NCBI GenBank assembly: GCA_003344405.1
Contig: NOWV01000258.1
Coordinates: 1 to 64,000 of the forward strand
Source: Trichoplax sp. H2
Lineage: Eukaryota; Placozoa; Uniplacotomia; Trichoplacea
Reading direction: 5' to 3'
Length of the DNA stretch: 64,000 bases
Below are positions 24,501 to 36,009 of the stretch, piece after piece; the stretch's first letter is position 1, and the number at the start of each line of letters is the position of its first letter. The notes under the pieces were generated by a model. That model ran no database searches, was not told the DNA's origin, and was given only the letters and a program-made list of their open reading frames with translations. A program made the translations under genes and the position numbers.

Positions 24501-26100
24501 GATATTCTATATTATGGCTGTATTAATGCAAACTTTTGAGATCAATATATTCTGTCTATTAGACAAAATTTGTCGTTATTGTTATCATTTTCTATTATAA
24601 TTATATGAACAAATGGATATACTGACTTCACTACAGTTGAGTGATAAGATTCTAATTAATGTAGGCAGTTCTTGAATATCCAATATGATAATGAATTCAA
24701 TATGTATATAATGAATAGGTAGAATTGTCTTCAATTTTGATATGCGCCATTAATGATCTTTTAGATTAAATAAAACTCCTATCTAGTACTATTCGAAGCT
24801 GTTCCTTATTCACTCTCATAATAGTAGACTTTAATAACTACACTACATCTATCTTTGCTATAAATTTAGAAAAATAGCCAACTATTGATATTGACAACAA
24901 GTTTTCGCTCATGGACTAAATGTCTATTACGGATCTGATCTGCGCAAAGTACGGTATGTATTTCCTTATTGCGGTTTACATCTGCATTACCCGACTATAC
25001 TTATTGAAATTTTATTAAAAGATTGAAATATTACCACTTCTTACGCTGAATTATAATTAAAGCAGCGGTTTTCGATTTTTAATTATGTATTGGATATTTA
25101 ACTATATCTGCATGAAGTATTGTTGTCCTGTTTTCGTATTTACTTACGATGATATATCGATCATGAATAGAGTTGATTAGAATATATATTTTATTCTATC
25201 ATTCTATCGTTTGAACGACATGAAGAGATACGCTAATGAATATTCAAATAGTATAGATCAAGGCTTTTCTTGTAAATAGCATAATAAAGTAACCAAGGTT
25301 ACACTTTAATCTATTCACATAAAAGCTTAAGTTTTAAAGGCTAAGTTGAATTGTAGTTGGGAGTGAAGAAAATTAATTGTCTAATTGATCATTTGTATTA
25401 GACTATAATACAACAGTTTTTAATTTTACAATAAAGAGTAAGGATATAATAGGCAAGACATTGAGCCATCTTCGATCAATAATCGTTATTTTTATAGGTT
25501 ATGCAATTAAGTTAAACACTAAGACAGTCTATTAATGCTTATCGTGCATAATTTTTGGATGAAGTAGAAGTGGGAAGGTTGAATGAGAAGAACTACTATG
25601 ATCAACCAATTACGTGATTTTATAAACTATTTAACGAGAGTGTACGATTGACATAGTTTTATTCTTTCTTGTTGCTACTCCATTTTCTAAATCATCACGC
25701 ACATCATTCTAGGAGTGGACATCTGTTTTCTCACTATTCAATTTAATAATTGATCCTTTCCTAGGTCCTGCTGTTAATTACAAAATATAACAAATTGATT
25801 TTATTTAGGTGAAACTAAATGATTGATTGTATTATTGATAACGAGAAGGATTTAAAATAACCTTCAAATTTCATTTTGAATACAATTCATCTCTACTGTA
25901 CCTTTTGATCGTATTCAACATTTTTCAGATTGCAAGTGTATAGAAATATTGCATCTTAAAAGATATACCGTTAAAAGTTCAATTATAACATTGGTATTGC
26001 TGGTAGACGTTTCAGAATCTAAGAATCGCTGTATACGATAGTAGCTGTGGTAAAAAGTGGAAAGATTCAAGCTTTATCTCCGATTAAACATTTAAACATA
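21590..26100. other. AT-rich gene desert
   Basis: I see no supportable exon. Only short AT-driven ORFs occur, such as 23624-23824 on the minus strand. Small hairpins are present: 22909-22927 (GATTGTAC, AGT, GTACAATC), which repeats the GTACAGTGTAC core of the repeat clusters, and 24261-24289 (ACCAACATAA with TTATGTTGGT). AATAAA at 22111 is the nearest clear poly(A) hexamer after EXOC4, although ATTAAA occurs near 21650. Confidence 0.6.
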
Positions 26101-26101
26101 A

Positions 26102-26722
26102 ATGGGTGCAGCACATCATAAAGCTTCCGAAGACCTTGGAGAAACTATCTTACCTATTGGTGTCACAGAAGTCGATCAATTTTTCGCTAGTTCCAATAAC
26201 TACGTTATCTTAGTTCGAAATTTAAAAAGCGCTTTAGATAAACGATTAAAAAAATTTGATCATTTCCAAACGCATAGTCTTCCCGATGATTGCTATGAAT
26301 CTTTTAAGATATCACTGACTTATTTTGTCGATCATTTACCGGTCCATGAAGTTAAAATCGAAGAAGACGGCCAAAATGGTGGTTTACAGCTTATTGCGGA
26401 CAATAAGAGACTATTTGGCAATATGATCGATATCCACCAAGCTTTGCAACAATTATTAGAAATATCGCGTAATGTTACTGATCATACACCAGAATTTATC
26501 GATAAGTTGAAGGAAATTATTAGCGATAGTGAAGAATTTGTTGCCAATTCAAAAACTTTAGCCCATCAAGCTGGCTTGAAAGAGGAAGATATAAAAATTG
26601 CATCTAATCGGTTTATTAACAATGTTAAAATTATTAATCAATCATTGGCTGACTGTTACATCATGTCTGAGTGTGCTAAACACATTAACCGTGATGTAAA
26701 GTTACATATTGGTAAAGTTTAA
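26102..26722 (+). CDS. Unrecognised N-terminal MG protein, paralogue of the 35-kb gene
   Basis: Intronless 206-codon ORF starting MGAAHHKASE. Gly2 could be myristoylated, but His at position 6 departs from the usual Ser/Thr, so this is weak. It has no signal peptide or membrane segment and looks all-helical. It parallels the protein at 35052. EVDQFF (23-28) matches EIDSFF there. Residues 131-180, with DKLKEIISDSEEF, then QAGLKEEDIKIA, then NNVKI, match DFKELVSEAK, NAGLNPMGIAKA and AVNIK in the same order and spacing. It lacks the basic stretch and acidic tail of that paralogue. I know no family for it. AATAAA follows at 27004. It stands alone in a gene desert, which with the missing introns could mean retroposition or a lineage-specific family. 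Confidence 0.85.
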   Translation: MGAAHHKASEDLGETILPIGVTEVDQFFASSNNYVILVRNLKSALDKRLKKFDHFQTHSLPDDCYESFKISLTYFVDHLPVHEVKIEEDGQNGGLQLIADNKRLFGNMIDIHQALQQLLEISRNVTDHTPEFIDKLKEIISDSEEFVANSKTLAHQAGLKEEDIKIASNRFINNVKIINQSLADCYIMSECAKHINRDVKLHIGKV

Positions 26723-27003
26723 GTAATTTTTTTCTGAATAATGGAATTGATTCATTTTGCACTATAATGAAAATCATCTGTCTATACATTTGTCATTATT
26801 ATTACCATGCGTGGTTATCATTGCCATTTTACGATAAAATATTTCAGTATATTATCTCTGCCTTCTACTGTATTAAGTATAAATTCAATTTTTTATCTGA
26901 TAGTTTTGCAATTGACATTATGGAGTACATGATCTCGAACGAATCCGAAAGAATATGATTGAATAGTATAATTCCGAATCAGAAAAATTTTCAATGTTAT
27001 TTC

Positions 27004-27009
27004 AATAAA
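27004..27009 (+). terminator. Poly(A) signal candidate
   Basis: AATAAA, 282 bases after the stop of the 26102-26722 gene, same strand. Confidence 0.45.
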
Positions 27010-27779
27010 CCCTTTCTGGTTAACCTAAGTAATATTTAATCGATATCATTTATGTCAGTATTAACTTATTATTTGAAATATTAGTAATGTCTACTGACAT
27101 CTTCAATTATTAATGGATAATCAACTAAAATCTTAACGCTAGAGCTTATGGTAAAGTATTGATTTGTCAAATTACTAGTGGTTATCTTACAGCATCATCA
27201 GTTTCCTTGATATTCTTGATCCATTTATTAAAAGATCTTCAATTCTTGTTAACTCTGTCATATAAGGGCCATCTAATGATATTGATGACGAAGTAAGTCA
27301 TGCATATTTCAAGTTAAGCTAAACAATGTAGGACATGAATGATCTTGCTTCTAGTGGTATCGTTAGAATCGTTTGACTGAATTTAGCATTTTGCAAATCT
27401 ATCGTATTAATGGCTTATTTAGCCTTTCATCGAAGTTCAATTATTTTGCTTGATTTTTCTTAGACTGTAACTTGAATATTATCAGTAATTGAAAAAAATT
27501 CTATCTTACTTCAAACAGCTACTAATAGTTTAACTGCCAACCATTTTATATGCTATCTATCCTTACTATAGTCAATCAACTTTTCATCTAAAAATCTCCA
27601 TGCCCATGAAATCATACTAACTGCTATGTCAGTAACGGCTATTCTATTTTATCTCATTAGATAAGATTAAAAACATAATCATCCGTAATAAGGAATACGA
27701 TCCATTATCATTAAGAATAACTCATAGAATTAGATGTTTAAAGTTCTCTTCATTGTTAATAATTATTATACTGACTAAT

Positions 27780-28300
27780 TTCCAAGAATGATAATGTCGT
27801 TATTCATTTCAAATAAAGTAGAGTTCTTATTGCAAATATAGCATCAAATTGGTTGTAAATTCTAGACTAGATTACTTCACATTTTATAAATTTAGACACT
27901 TACTTAATTATCTTTGCCTACGAGCATTATCAGTGCAGATTTATATGATGATCTCTGATATTTGAAAACAAAATTTTCTCTATCCTTCTAGGGTCTAGTG
28001 GTAGAAATTTGTCAACATATTAAAACCTTTTACACCTTCACTAGTTTTCAATAATAATAATATCGCTTACTCATAACACATTAAACAAGATTCTTATCGC
28101 AAATATTACATCAAATTTGTCTAGTACAAATTTAGACATTTTATTTCGTATCCTTGCTAACGAGCATGATGAGCATAGATTACTATGATAATCTCGGATA
28201 TTTTAAAAACATATTTTTCTCTATTTCTGATATTACAGACTGATAAAGATGCGTCAACATATCAAAATCTTTTACATTCGCATTATTAGTATACAATTTA
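27780..28300. repeat. Decayed about 265-bp tandem duplication
   Basis: Two diverged direct copies share landmarks in the same order. TTCTTATTGCAAATAT is at 27824 and TTCTTATCGCAAATAT at 28091. Then come ATTTAGACA, ACGAGCAT (27920 and 28160), ATGATnATCTCnGATATTT and GTCAACATAT. They differ at many positions, so the duplication is old. Confidence 0.75.
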
Positions 28301-31300
28301 GCCTCTATGTGTGGCAATGACTATCTTAAATCCTATTTTAGTAGAAGAAAGGATAATAATGGAAGAAAAAATTAAAAATAGGTATATTAAATCTATATTT
28401 GTTCTAAAACAAAATCGTGATCCAGTTTATTTATCTGATATATCTTTGTTTAAAGTTTCTATTGGCTGCTTCTTCTGTTCTCATTTCAGTCCTCTATGGA
28501 GAATTTAATTCGAATTACTTTTAATTAATACATTTACTTAGATTATAAGATATACAAATTATTCGGTCTACAGTAATTTCAAATTTAGTTATTGTCCAGT
28601 CAAACTTCATGCCTTCATTACATTAATCAGGAACTACTTATCGAAGTACTACTTCCATTTCGAGAATAAGTAAATCCGTAAGTCATAAAATAAATAGTAA
28701 TTGTAAACGTCAAATAAACGCAAATATTGACTATCATTTGGCTAAAATAAATAACAATTGTCATTCATACGATGTAAAATTGGACTATGAAATAAAAGAA
28801 AAATTACTAAGAGATCGATAACTAGTATTATTTTAATTAACAACTTACTATTCATACTATCAATATACCGAATTTTAGATACCTGACACTATCATTTGTT
28901 CAATTTATTATCTACACTATTTAATACTGTACTATAAACATCATGTATATTACTTGCTAAAAGTACTCGAATGGACTTATAGTACCTTACAAGAATTTCT
29001 TTAGATATTGAAAGTTATAAATTCAGTTGAGGAGAGATCTTTCTGAAGTGATCATTTTTACTTCACAATCCTTACAATAACGGCTATCTGTATGAATTAG
29101 TTTCTAATAGAATCGTGTTTCATATAATCATTACTGAAACAGTATATTCTAAGAAATTATTAAGATATTATTAAATCGTTCCAAGTTTTCATCAATCAAG
29201 GGTATGAATAAGGTTTTTCATATGAATATCACACTCCGAGTAGTCATAACACCAAATATTGTAAAGAGAAGCAAGAATTATCAATGATATTCGTTGCTAC
29301 TATAACCAATATGTCAATATCCATCAGAAATAATACAATATTTTCAGTAAGACCCGATTAAACTCCAGTTAAGTATGCAGTAATGAAATACTGAACATCA
29401 AATTCCATTTAATTAATATTTAATATTTTAATCTAATTGGATTAAAAGCAAATTACTATCAGATACAAAACTTTATCTATTCCTATTGGTAGCTTCATTT
29501 TTGGCTTTAATCGTTACCCACTAGTGGTAATACATGATATTTTTGATCCCATATTTTCAGTCATGACGATACTTTCTTAAATATATTTTCGATGCAAATT
29601 CAGTAATATTATAGCAAAGTTATTGTATAGATGTTCTTTTATTTTTCTTATATTTTATCATTAAATCAAATTCCATTAAAATAGGAAGGTATCTATTAAA
29701 AAAGAAGTAAAAAATACCTATCAAAGCTATTAGAGCAGTTTTCTAGTTACCCATAGAAGATATATTGGCGATGAAGTAAAACAGTCACCTATTTGATAAA
29801 CTAAAATATCCAGTACGCTGAATATTAATAACGCTGCTCTGCGTCCTGATTTTAAAGCTTAAATTCTGCCGTCCATTCGTCATAGATATTAAGAAATAGC
29901 TACTGTCTATATAGAATAGTAAAATTACTACATTATATCAGTCTTGTATCAGATTTATTATTGATATTATGAAACTGTCTACTACTAAACTACTTTCCTC
30001 CTGCTTAATGCTGTTACAGAAATTTTTCATGAAGTTAATGGATACTAACTGTTCAATTTTCAGTAAATACACACTTAATTTCTTGTCCAACAGTAGAACG
30101 ATCGTATTTGCTATACGTTATTCCATTATGTAACTATACAAGTTCTAATCGCTCATATAGATACCATAAAATGAAATTCGTGTTATTGATGATGCACAAA
30201 AGTGCAAGAAAGCTAGGATAGCTCGTATAGAAATTAAGTAACTGAAGATGGAAGGGCTTTGGCTCTCACAGGTATTGCCGCAAAATTTCGTAATTTATGA
30301 GTGCTTTTATCTATTTAATTTCCTGTTAGCGTAGTGCTATATTTGTATGTTTTAATAATAATTTTGTACGTATTTTGATATTTTAAAATTCAATTTCCGT
30401 GAAAAATTGAATGATTTAGCTTAATAACATTAAAGTAATCGTTGTTTCCATTTATACTTTGTTTAGGTAACATAATGTAATAGTTAAGCAAATATATCTA
30501 TACTTTAAATGCATCAATATCGAAAGGTAACCAAAGAATAAAACGAATTTGTATTTCAGAATAAATTATTATTGCTATTGCGCGTGTCTGCTAGTTCCTT
30601 ACGAGTAGCCAATTTTACTTGCAATCCGAACTTATAAAGTAAAATATAACTTTGCGCGCTAAATAGCAAATAATAAGGGGAAATGGGTTTTATCAGGAAG
30701 AATAAAATGTAATCAAACGATTATCAGCTGTAGCTTACTGGATTGCGATTTTCTTAGGTGGAATGCTGAATTAAATGGCGTTAAGAGAGTAAATTAGATA
30801 TGAAAAGTTTGTAATCCATAGGCGGAACAATTAATCAGATAGCTTTACCGATATGAGTCTTAGTTTATTACCTGTGAATGTAATGAAACTACAGAGAACT
30901 GCTTAATACTTTTCCACAGCTTGAGAACTCTTGATGATAATTGATTGAACGTGTAATCTGTGGTTAATATAATTTTCGTTAATTTGCACTAATATAGTCT
31001 GAACTTACATATGTTTACTCATTCTATATTGTTAGCGTAGTTCGTTAAGTACATTTGCATTCACGTTTATTGTTACGTATGGATTTTAATTTGCTAATGA
31101 TCCTTAAGGCATACATAGTATTAGTTTCATTAAATTAATATTTTGCTCGAATTCTTAAATTAATCCGTAATACTAACTTTACAATCTATTCTTACGACAT
31201 GCAGTCTCAAAATTGCAATGTTAAGCCACTTTGAAACGTCAAGAAGCTTAGAATAATCAACGCATTGTTAAATGATTGGTGTAAGCCTACAAAATGCCTA

Positions 31301-34300
31301 TACTTTTGGTACGAATTAATATGATAATTTAATTTCTTGTACAGAAATGTATATTAACTACTGTCTTGGTAAGTTTAGGTTATTTTTAAATAGAAAAGTA
31401 GCACATATACAGTTTAAACTAGCACTCAAGATAGTCTCGAATAGAATACCAGTAGATTCGATTTAAACACTTCTATTCTATTTGATTGTTGCCATGGGAA
31501 CTATAGTTTGCAGCCAACATTGAACATACTGCTATCCTGTTTCTTTCTCAGTCTAGAATGCGTAAATCGTTATACTCATGATGTACAGTATTTAGTAAGA
31601 ACTATCTATTTTATGCAATTTAGAAGCAGCTATTGCCTTTCCAACATAATTATAAAACTGTTTTCTGATCAGTATTATCTCAAAGTTCACTTGCACGTAT
31701 GTGCAGAAAAATAAATTAATTTATGCTCTGGATGTTTCAATCGAAATCTGATCGATTTTCATTCATCGATGTTACTACGAATATAAATGCCGATGATGAT
31801 AGTAATAGAAGAGCATTTAGTTTAATTTGCTTTAATGGAAGAAGATATTAAATATTTACTGTAGTATAATACGCAGTCAAATATTAGATTAAGACCGACT
31901 AGATTTTATTTAGCATTATCATTGACAAAGATTAGTATGCTTATCTACTTGGTAACGCCAAGTATAACATGTCTATTTTATCACAGATTTGATACCATGT
32001 TACTAATATATCTTCAAAGTACTATAAGATAATTACAGATAAATAATTATAGATAGACATTTGTTACTCACGTCATTAAATGACTGCAATACTGATTGCA
32101 TAATTAGTCGATAAAAAATGCTGTTATCCTATACTATATTGAATAATACCTAAATTGGATACAGTATTAAACAAACAATGACGAGGAGCTACCGTTGATT
32201 AGATAAATAGCGATCGCGTTTAAACAAGAAAAATATCATCTAAAAAGTAACAAATCATTCAGACTGATCCTTCATTAATGAGTGTAGATTTATCTTTTAT
32301 CAAAGATTTAAAATTTAATAAAATAAATTAGCTATGAGTAAACTTAAAATCATTTAAAGGCATTTAATAGCCTTTCAGTACTAGTATTGTAATAAAATAT
32401 TAGTAGCATTCTAAACATTAATAGTCATATCCGTAGTACATTAAATAATTATTAACTAATGCAACAGTGTTAGCTTAAGAACCGCAAGTTTTAATAATCA
32501 AGTAGCTAAAATTTCAATAAGAATCAACGAAAAATGTCTAATTATTTAACACAGTATATCATTCTGTAATGATTCAAATATCTTACTGTAACTTAGCTAC
32601 TGCTAGCAAAAATATCCACAAAATAAAAATAATGCTGGATTTGGATAGCTGAATTTAATGATTGTGGGAACAAAAATTCAACGGATTGGGCACAAGCTCA
32701 TTAAAAGCACAAATCTAATAACAAGTAGCGTATTATTTGTAGACCTAGATAATTAAATGATAAAATTATGGCTTAGATGTTTTTGTTACCCTATTCCACA
32801 GACAAAATTGTACTTAATGGTATTGCAAAAAAATGAGTAAAACTCATTAAAAAGATAGCTGTTAATTTTAATAGTCCAAATCTTAACTCTGATCTTATAA
32901 AAATAATCTACTGTAAAGGCCTAAAGGTAAAGTAATTCTGAATGAATATCTAATCCATCAATATGATAAAATTGTAAGCACAGTGATGATATATTACGTG
33001 TAAGTCGGAAATATCACATTCGATTGTGTAATGTAATCCTTTCTATCCTGCATTCCAAACAATTAATTAGTGATAGTAATTTACTTGTAAAACCTAAGAT
33101 CAAGCTAAAACGGGTAAGTTAATCCTTGCTTTTATATCTTATTGAATGAGCTATTACCAAGCCTAAAGTATGTAGAATATAAAATCGATAGCTTTATATA
33201 TTACAGGCTTATCGTTAAATAGCTATACATTAATCCTAAGTACAGTAAGTAAAAATATAGTATTAATGTAGTCGTTGCAATCTTCCATGTACTAAGGAGT
33301 TCTAAATCATCAACGGTAAGTTATATAGAATACAAGTAGATGTCAAGCAGACAAAACTATCCAGTCGCAATTCAGATCAGTAGCAAACAAGATTCCATTG
33401 CATTATGCCAGAAAGACTTTAAGTCACCAATAACGTTGTAGAGATAATACTCTTCCTTCATTTCGTCACTGTTAAGCAGTAGCTTATATTTTAAGATAGT
33501 TTCTATTGCCTGGATATATTTTTTCTGATACAAGAGCGACCAACTCTTATTTTACTACTGATTTTAATGCATGCACCTTTACATCTAATAGCACCCAAAT
33601 GTTCTACCACTTTCTATTTCTATCTTCCATCGTCAGAAATACCTAAGCTATCATAGAAATGGAAAGAGGATTTATTCTTTCCTTAGCAACGTTAAATAAA
33701 ACAGAAGTGAATAAATCACGTCAACAAAATGATCATTACAACTGTACTCAATGCCATTGATTCGCATTAGTAACATTGCCATTGAAGAAATCGAAAAAAT
33801 GCAAAAACGCCTAATCTATTTCTTTGTCTGCTTTCATCACATGATAAGGAAACCCAGCCAAGTTCTAGTGTGAATAGTTATCTTTGAAACAAAAGGAAGC
33901 AGCAAGATCACATCTTCTCTTATTGATATCCTAGACGACAAGATTGTTTACGCAGTCTGGATTAGAATTTTGGCCTCGTCGGAAAGAAGAAAATCACTTT
34001 AGTAACTCTAATTTAAAGTAGTATAATCTTGTATAAAATCAATGGAATAAATCCTTCTATTATCAAATTTTAGAGTAATGGGTAGGTCGAGGTCGAATTG
34101 AATTAAGTAAAGCTGTAGAGTATTTTCTCAACTGCTTTTTGACTCCTAATTCAACAGTTGTCACTTCTATGAAGATGTCGGAGTCATAATTATAGTTCTC
34201 ATTTCACTCTTTTTTTATTACTATGTGATCAATAGCTGTAATTCTTGGGCCTAGCGGCATAAGTGGACGTCCAATTCGATAGAAATTGAACCCATGAGAC

Positions 34301-34730
34301 AATAGTTTTGTAAATCATTGTTTATACCTATGTAAAGTTAAATAGATATTAGGAGGCACGCAAAGGGCTTTGAATAGATGAATAAGAAAAGAATAATTAT
34401 CGATACCATGTGCTAGATACAGTTCTTGTTTATGGCTATACTCTATAGGCTAATTTAAGGCATAATTAACATATTTTACATGCTCGATTGCATTGAATTG
34501 AAATAACAATCTAATCAATACGAACAATATACTAATAATATGCACTATTCTAAAGCATTAACAATAATTAGACCGCGTTCTTAGATTATTTTTCGCTAAC
34601 TAGTACATCATTTATCGCCTTGACGTTATTGTTGTCCACGTATTGACTTATCTGGCTACAAAAATATGGATGGTATGGCCATAAATAGATTCTAAATCGC
34701 TAAAATGTTATTGAAATTGCCTATTGGTAT

Positions 34731-34746
34731 ATGTATATATATACAT
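34731..34746. repeat. Perfect 16-bp AT palindrome
   Basis: ATGTATATATATACAT is its own reverse complement and lies 51 bases before the TATA-like box of the downstream gene. It may be chance in AT-rich DNA. Confidence 0.5.
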
Positions 34747-34796
34747 GTAGACTCGAGAGGGTCTTCAATTACCATGGTTACCGCAAATTCAAGTCC

Positions 34797-34804
34797 TATA
34801 TAAA
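34797..34804 (+). promoter_or_regulatory. TATA-box candidate for the 35052 gene
   Basis: TATATAAA preceded by CC and followed by a less AT-rich stretch, 248 bases before the ATG of the acylated-protein gene. A start site would be expected near 34830, leaving a 5' UTR of about 220 bases. No transcript evidence is available here. Confidence 0.45.
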
Positions 34805-35051
34805 CGTAGCATTTACCTTCGTAAGGTCACAACTTTAACTCGGCAATTCTTTGTTAGTTGGAATTAAATTCTACGTTCTTGCCGTAGTATTTCTTAGTAA
34901 GCGAAATCTACAGGAGTATAACTTGATTTTAGAGTTATCTTGTAGTTATCGAAGAAGAAAAATACCTAATCATTTCATCCTAAGGTAGAAGGATTTAATC
35001 TGATTTGTTGTTTGCATTTCGTTAATTCAAGCCTAACTAAAGAACGACAAG

Positions 35052-35921
35052 ATGGGTTGTGGAGCTTCCAAAAGTACAGAGACCGCTGATGGTACTCAAC
35101 CAAAGAAGGAAAAGAAACCTAAAAAGAAAAGCGAACCATTAGATAGTATTGAAATGAAAGAATCTAAAATTCCAGAAATTGATAGTTTCTTCGAGAAAGT
35201 AGCTGAACCATTTAAAACCATGATTGATATGCGTAAAGCTCTACAAGATGCCGTTGAAGGATTGACTAAATTAGCCAAAACAGCTGAAAGTCCGAAAGAA
35301 GCCTTAAGAAACTGCTTGAAAGATTTAAAGGAAGGTTTAGGTGATATAGGTTTCAAGTTAGAATTTTCCACCGAAGGTGTACGCTTTGCAGGCATCGATG
35401 AGGAAACATTACCGGGTGAAATTAAAGAAATCTACGATGCATTTATGAATTTATTCAATGGTATTAAAACTATTGTAACAAGTTGTCCTAAACTAGTCAA
35501 TGATTTTAAAGAATTGGTTAGTGAAGCTAAAGCACTGAAAGACAACATCGTTAGTGCAGCTAAAAATGCTGGCTTAAATCCAATGGGTATCGCTAAAGCG
35601 GGTAAAGCTGTAGCGGTCAACATCAAGACTACCTGTAAAGCTCCGCTGGTATGTAAAGATCTCCTTGTCCAAGGTAAAAATACGATTAAAGATTTGAAAG
35701 ATCTTGCTAAAGCACTCATGGGTCAAGATGTTCCTGACGATGGTCCTGATGAGGCTGAAGATGATGGAGATGAAAAAGGAGATGCCGAAAAAGGAGATGC
35801 CGAAAAAGGAGATGCCGAAAAAGGAGAGGCCGAAAATGTAGAGGACAAAAAAGCTGAGACTGAAAATGGAGGGACCGAAAATGGCGAGGCAGAAAAGGGA
35901 GAAGCCGCCGCGGAATCTTAA
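35052..35921 (+). CDS. Unrecognised dual-acylated protein with basic stretch and acidic tail
   Basis: Intronless 289-codon ORF. MGCGASK fits the N-myristoylation rule (Gly2, Ser6), with Cys3 placed for palmitoylation, so stable membrane attachment is predicted. A lysine-rich stretch at 18-27 (KKEKKPKKKS) could add electrostatic binding to acidic lipids. Residues 40-225 are predicted helical and share EIDSFF, DFKELVSEAK and NAGLNPMGIAKA landmarks with the 26-kb protein. Residues 227-289 form an acidic tail containing GDAEK repeats. Layout and charge resemble MARCKS/GAP43-type membrane proteins, but I see no homology to them. The short clean ORF, TATA-like box and later AATAAA support a real expressed gene. 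The function is unknown. Confidence 0.92.
   Translation: MGCGASKSTETADGTQPKKEKKPKKKSEPLDSIEMKESKIPEIDSFFEKVAEPFKTMIDMRKALQDAVEGLTKLAKTAESPKEALRNCLKDLKEGLGDIGFKLEFSTEGVRFAGIDEETLPGEIKEIYDAFMNLFNGIKTIVTSCPKLVNDFKELVSEAKALKDNIVSAAKNAGLNPMGIAKAGKAVAVNIKTTCKAPLVCKDLLVQGKNTIKDLKDLAKALMGQDVPDDGPDEAEDDGDEKGDAEKGDAEKGDAEKGEAENVEDKKAETENGGTENGEAEKGEAAAES
35775..35834 (+). repeat. 15-bp coding minisatellite (GDAEK repeats)
   Basis: Three identical units (AAAGGAGATGCCGAA) at 35775, 35790 and 35805, then a fourth differing by one base that changes Asp to Glu, inside the acidic tail. The unit length keeps the frame, so copy number can vary without breaking the protein. Confidence 0.95.
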
Positions 35922-36003
35922 CAACACCATTGTCCGTGATACAGACGAAAAAGAAGCATCTAGCCCAGCCAGAAGTAAAATCAGCAATATTTGATAAGTT
36001 TAT

Positions 36004-36009
36004 AATAAA
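36004..36009 (+). terminator. Poly(A) signal candidate
   Basis: AATAAA, 83 bases after the stop of the 35052-35921 gene, same strand. Confidence 0.6.

Larger units (their letters stand above)
26723..34730. other. AT-rich gene desert
   Basis: About 8 kb with no exon I can defend. The few ORFs of 65-68 codons (28311-28508, 31508-31714) have random-looking AT-driven composition. The stretch contains at least one decayed tandem duplication (27780-28300). Confidence 0.6.

Noticed and set aside
35096-35987. Minus-strand ORFs of 95-137 codons opposite the 35052 gene
   Set aside because: They are shadows of the plus-strand gene; the F/G/I-rich peptide is the complement of its Glu/Lys-rich repeats.
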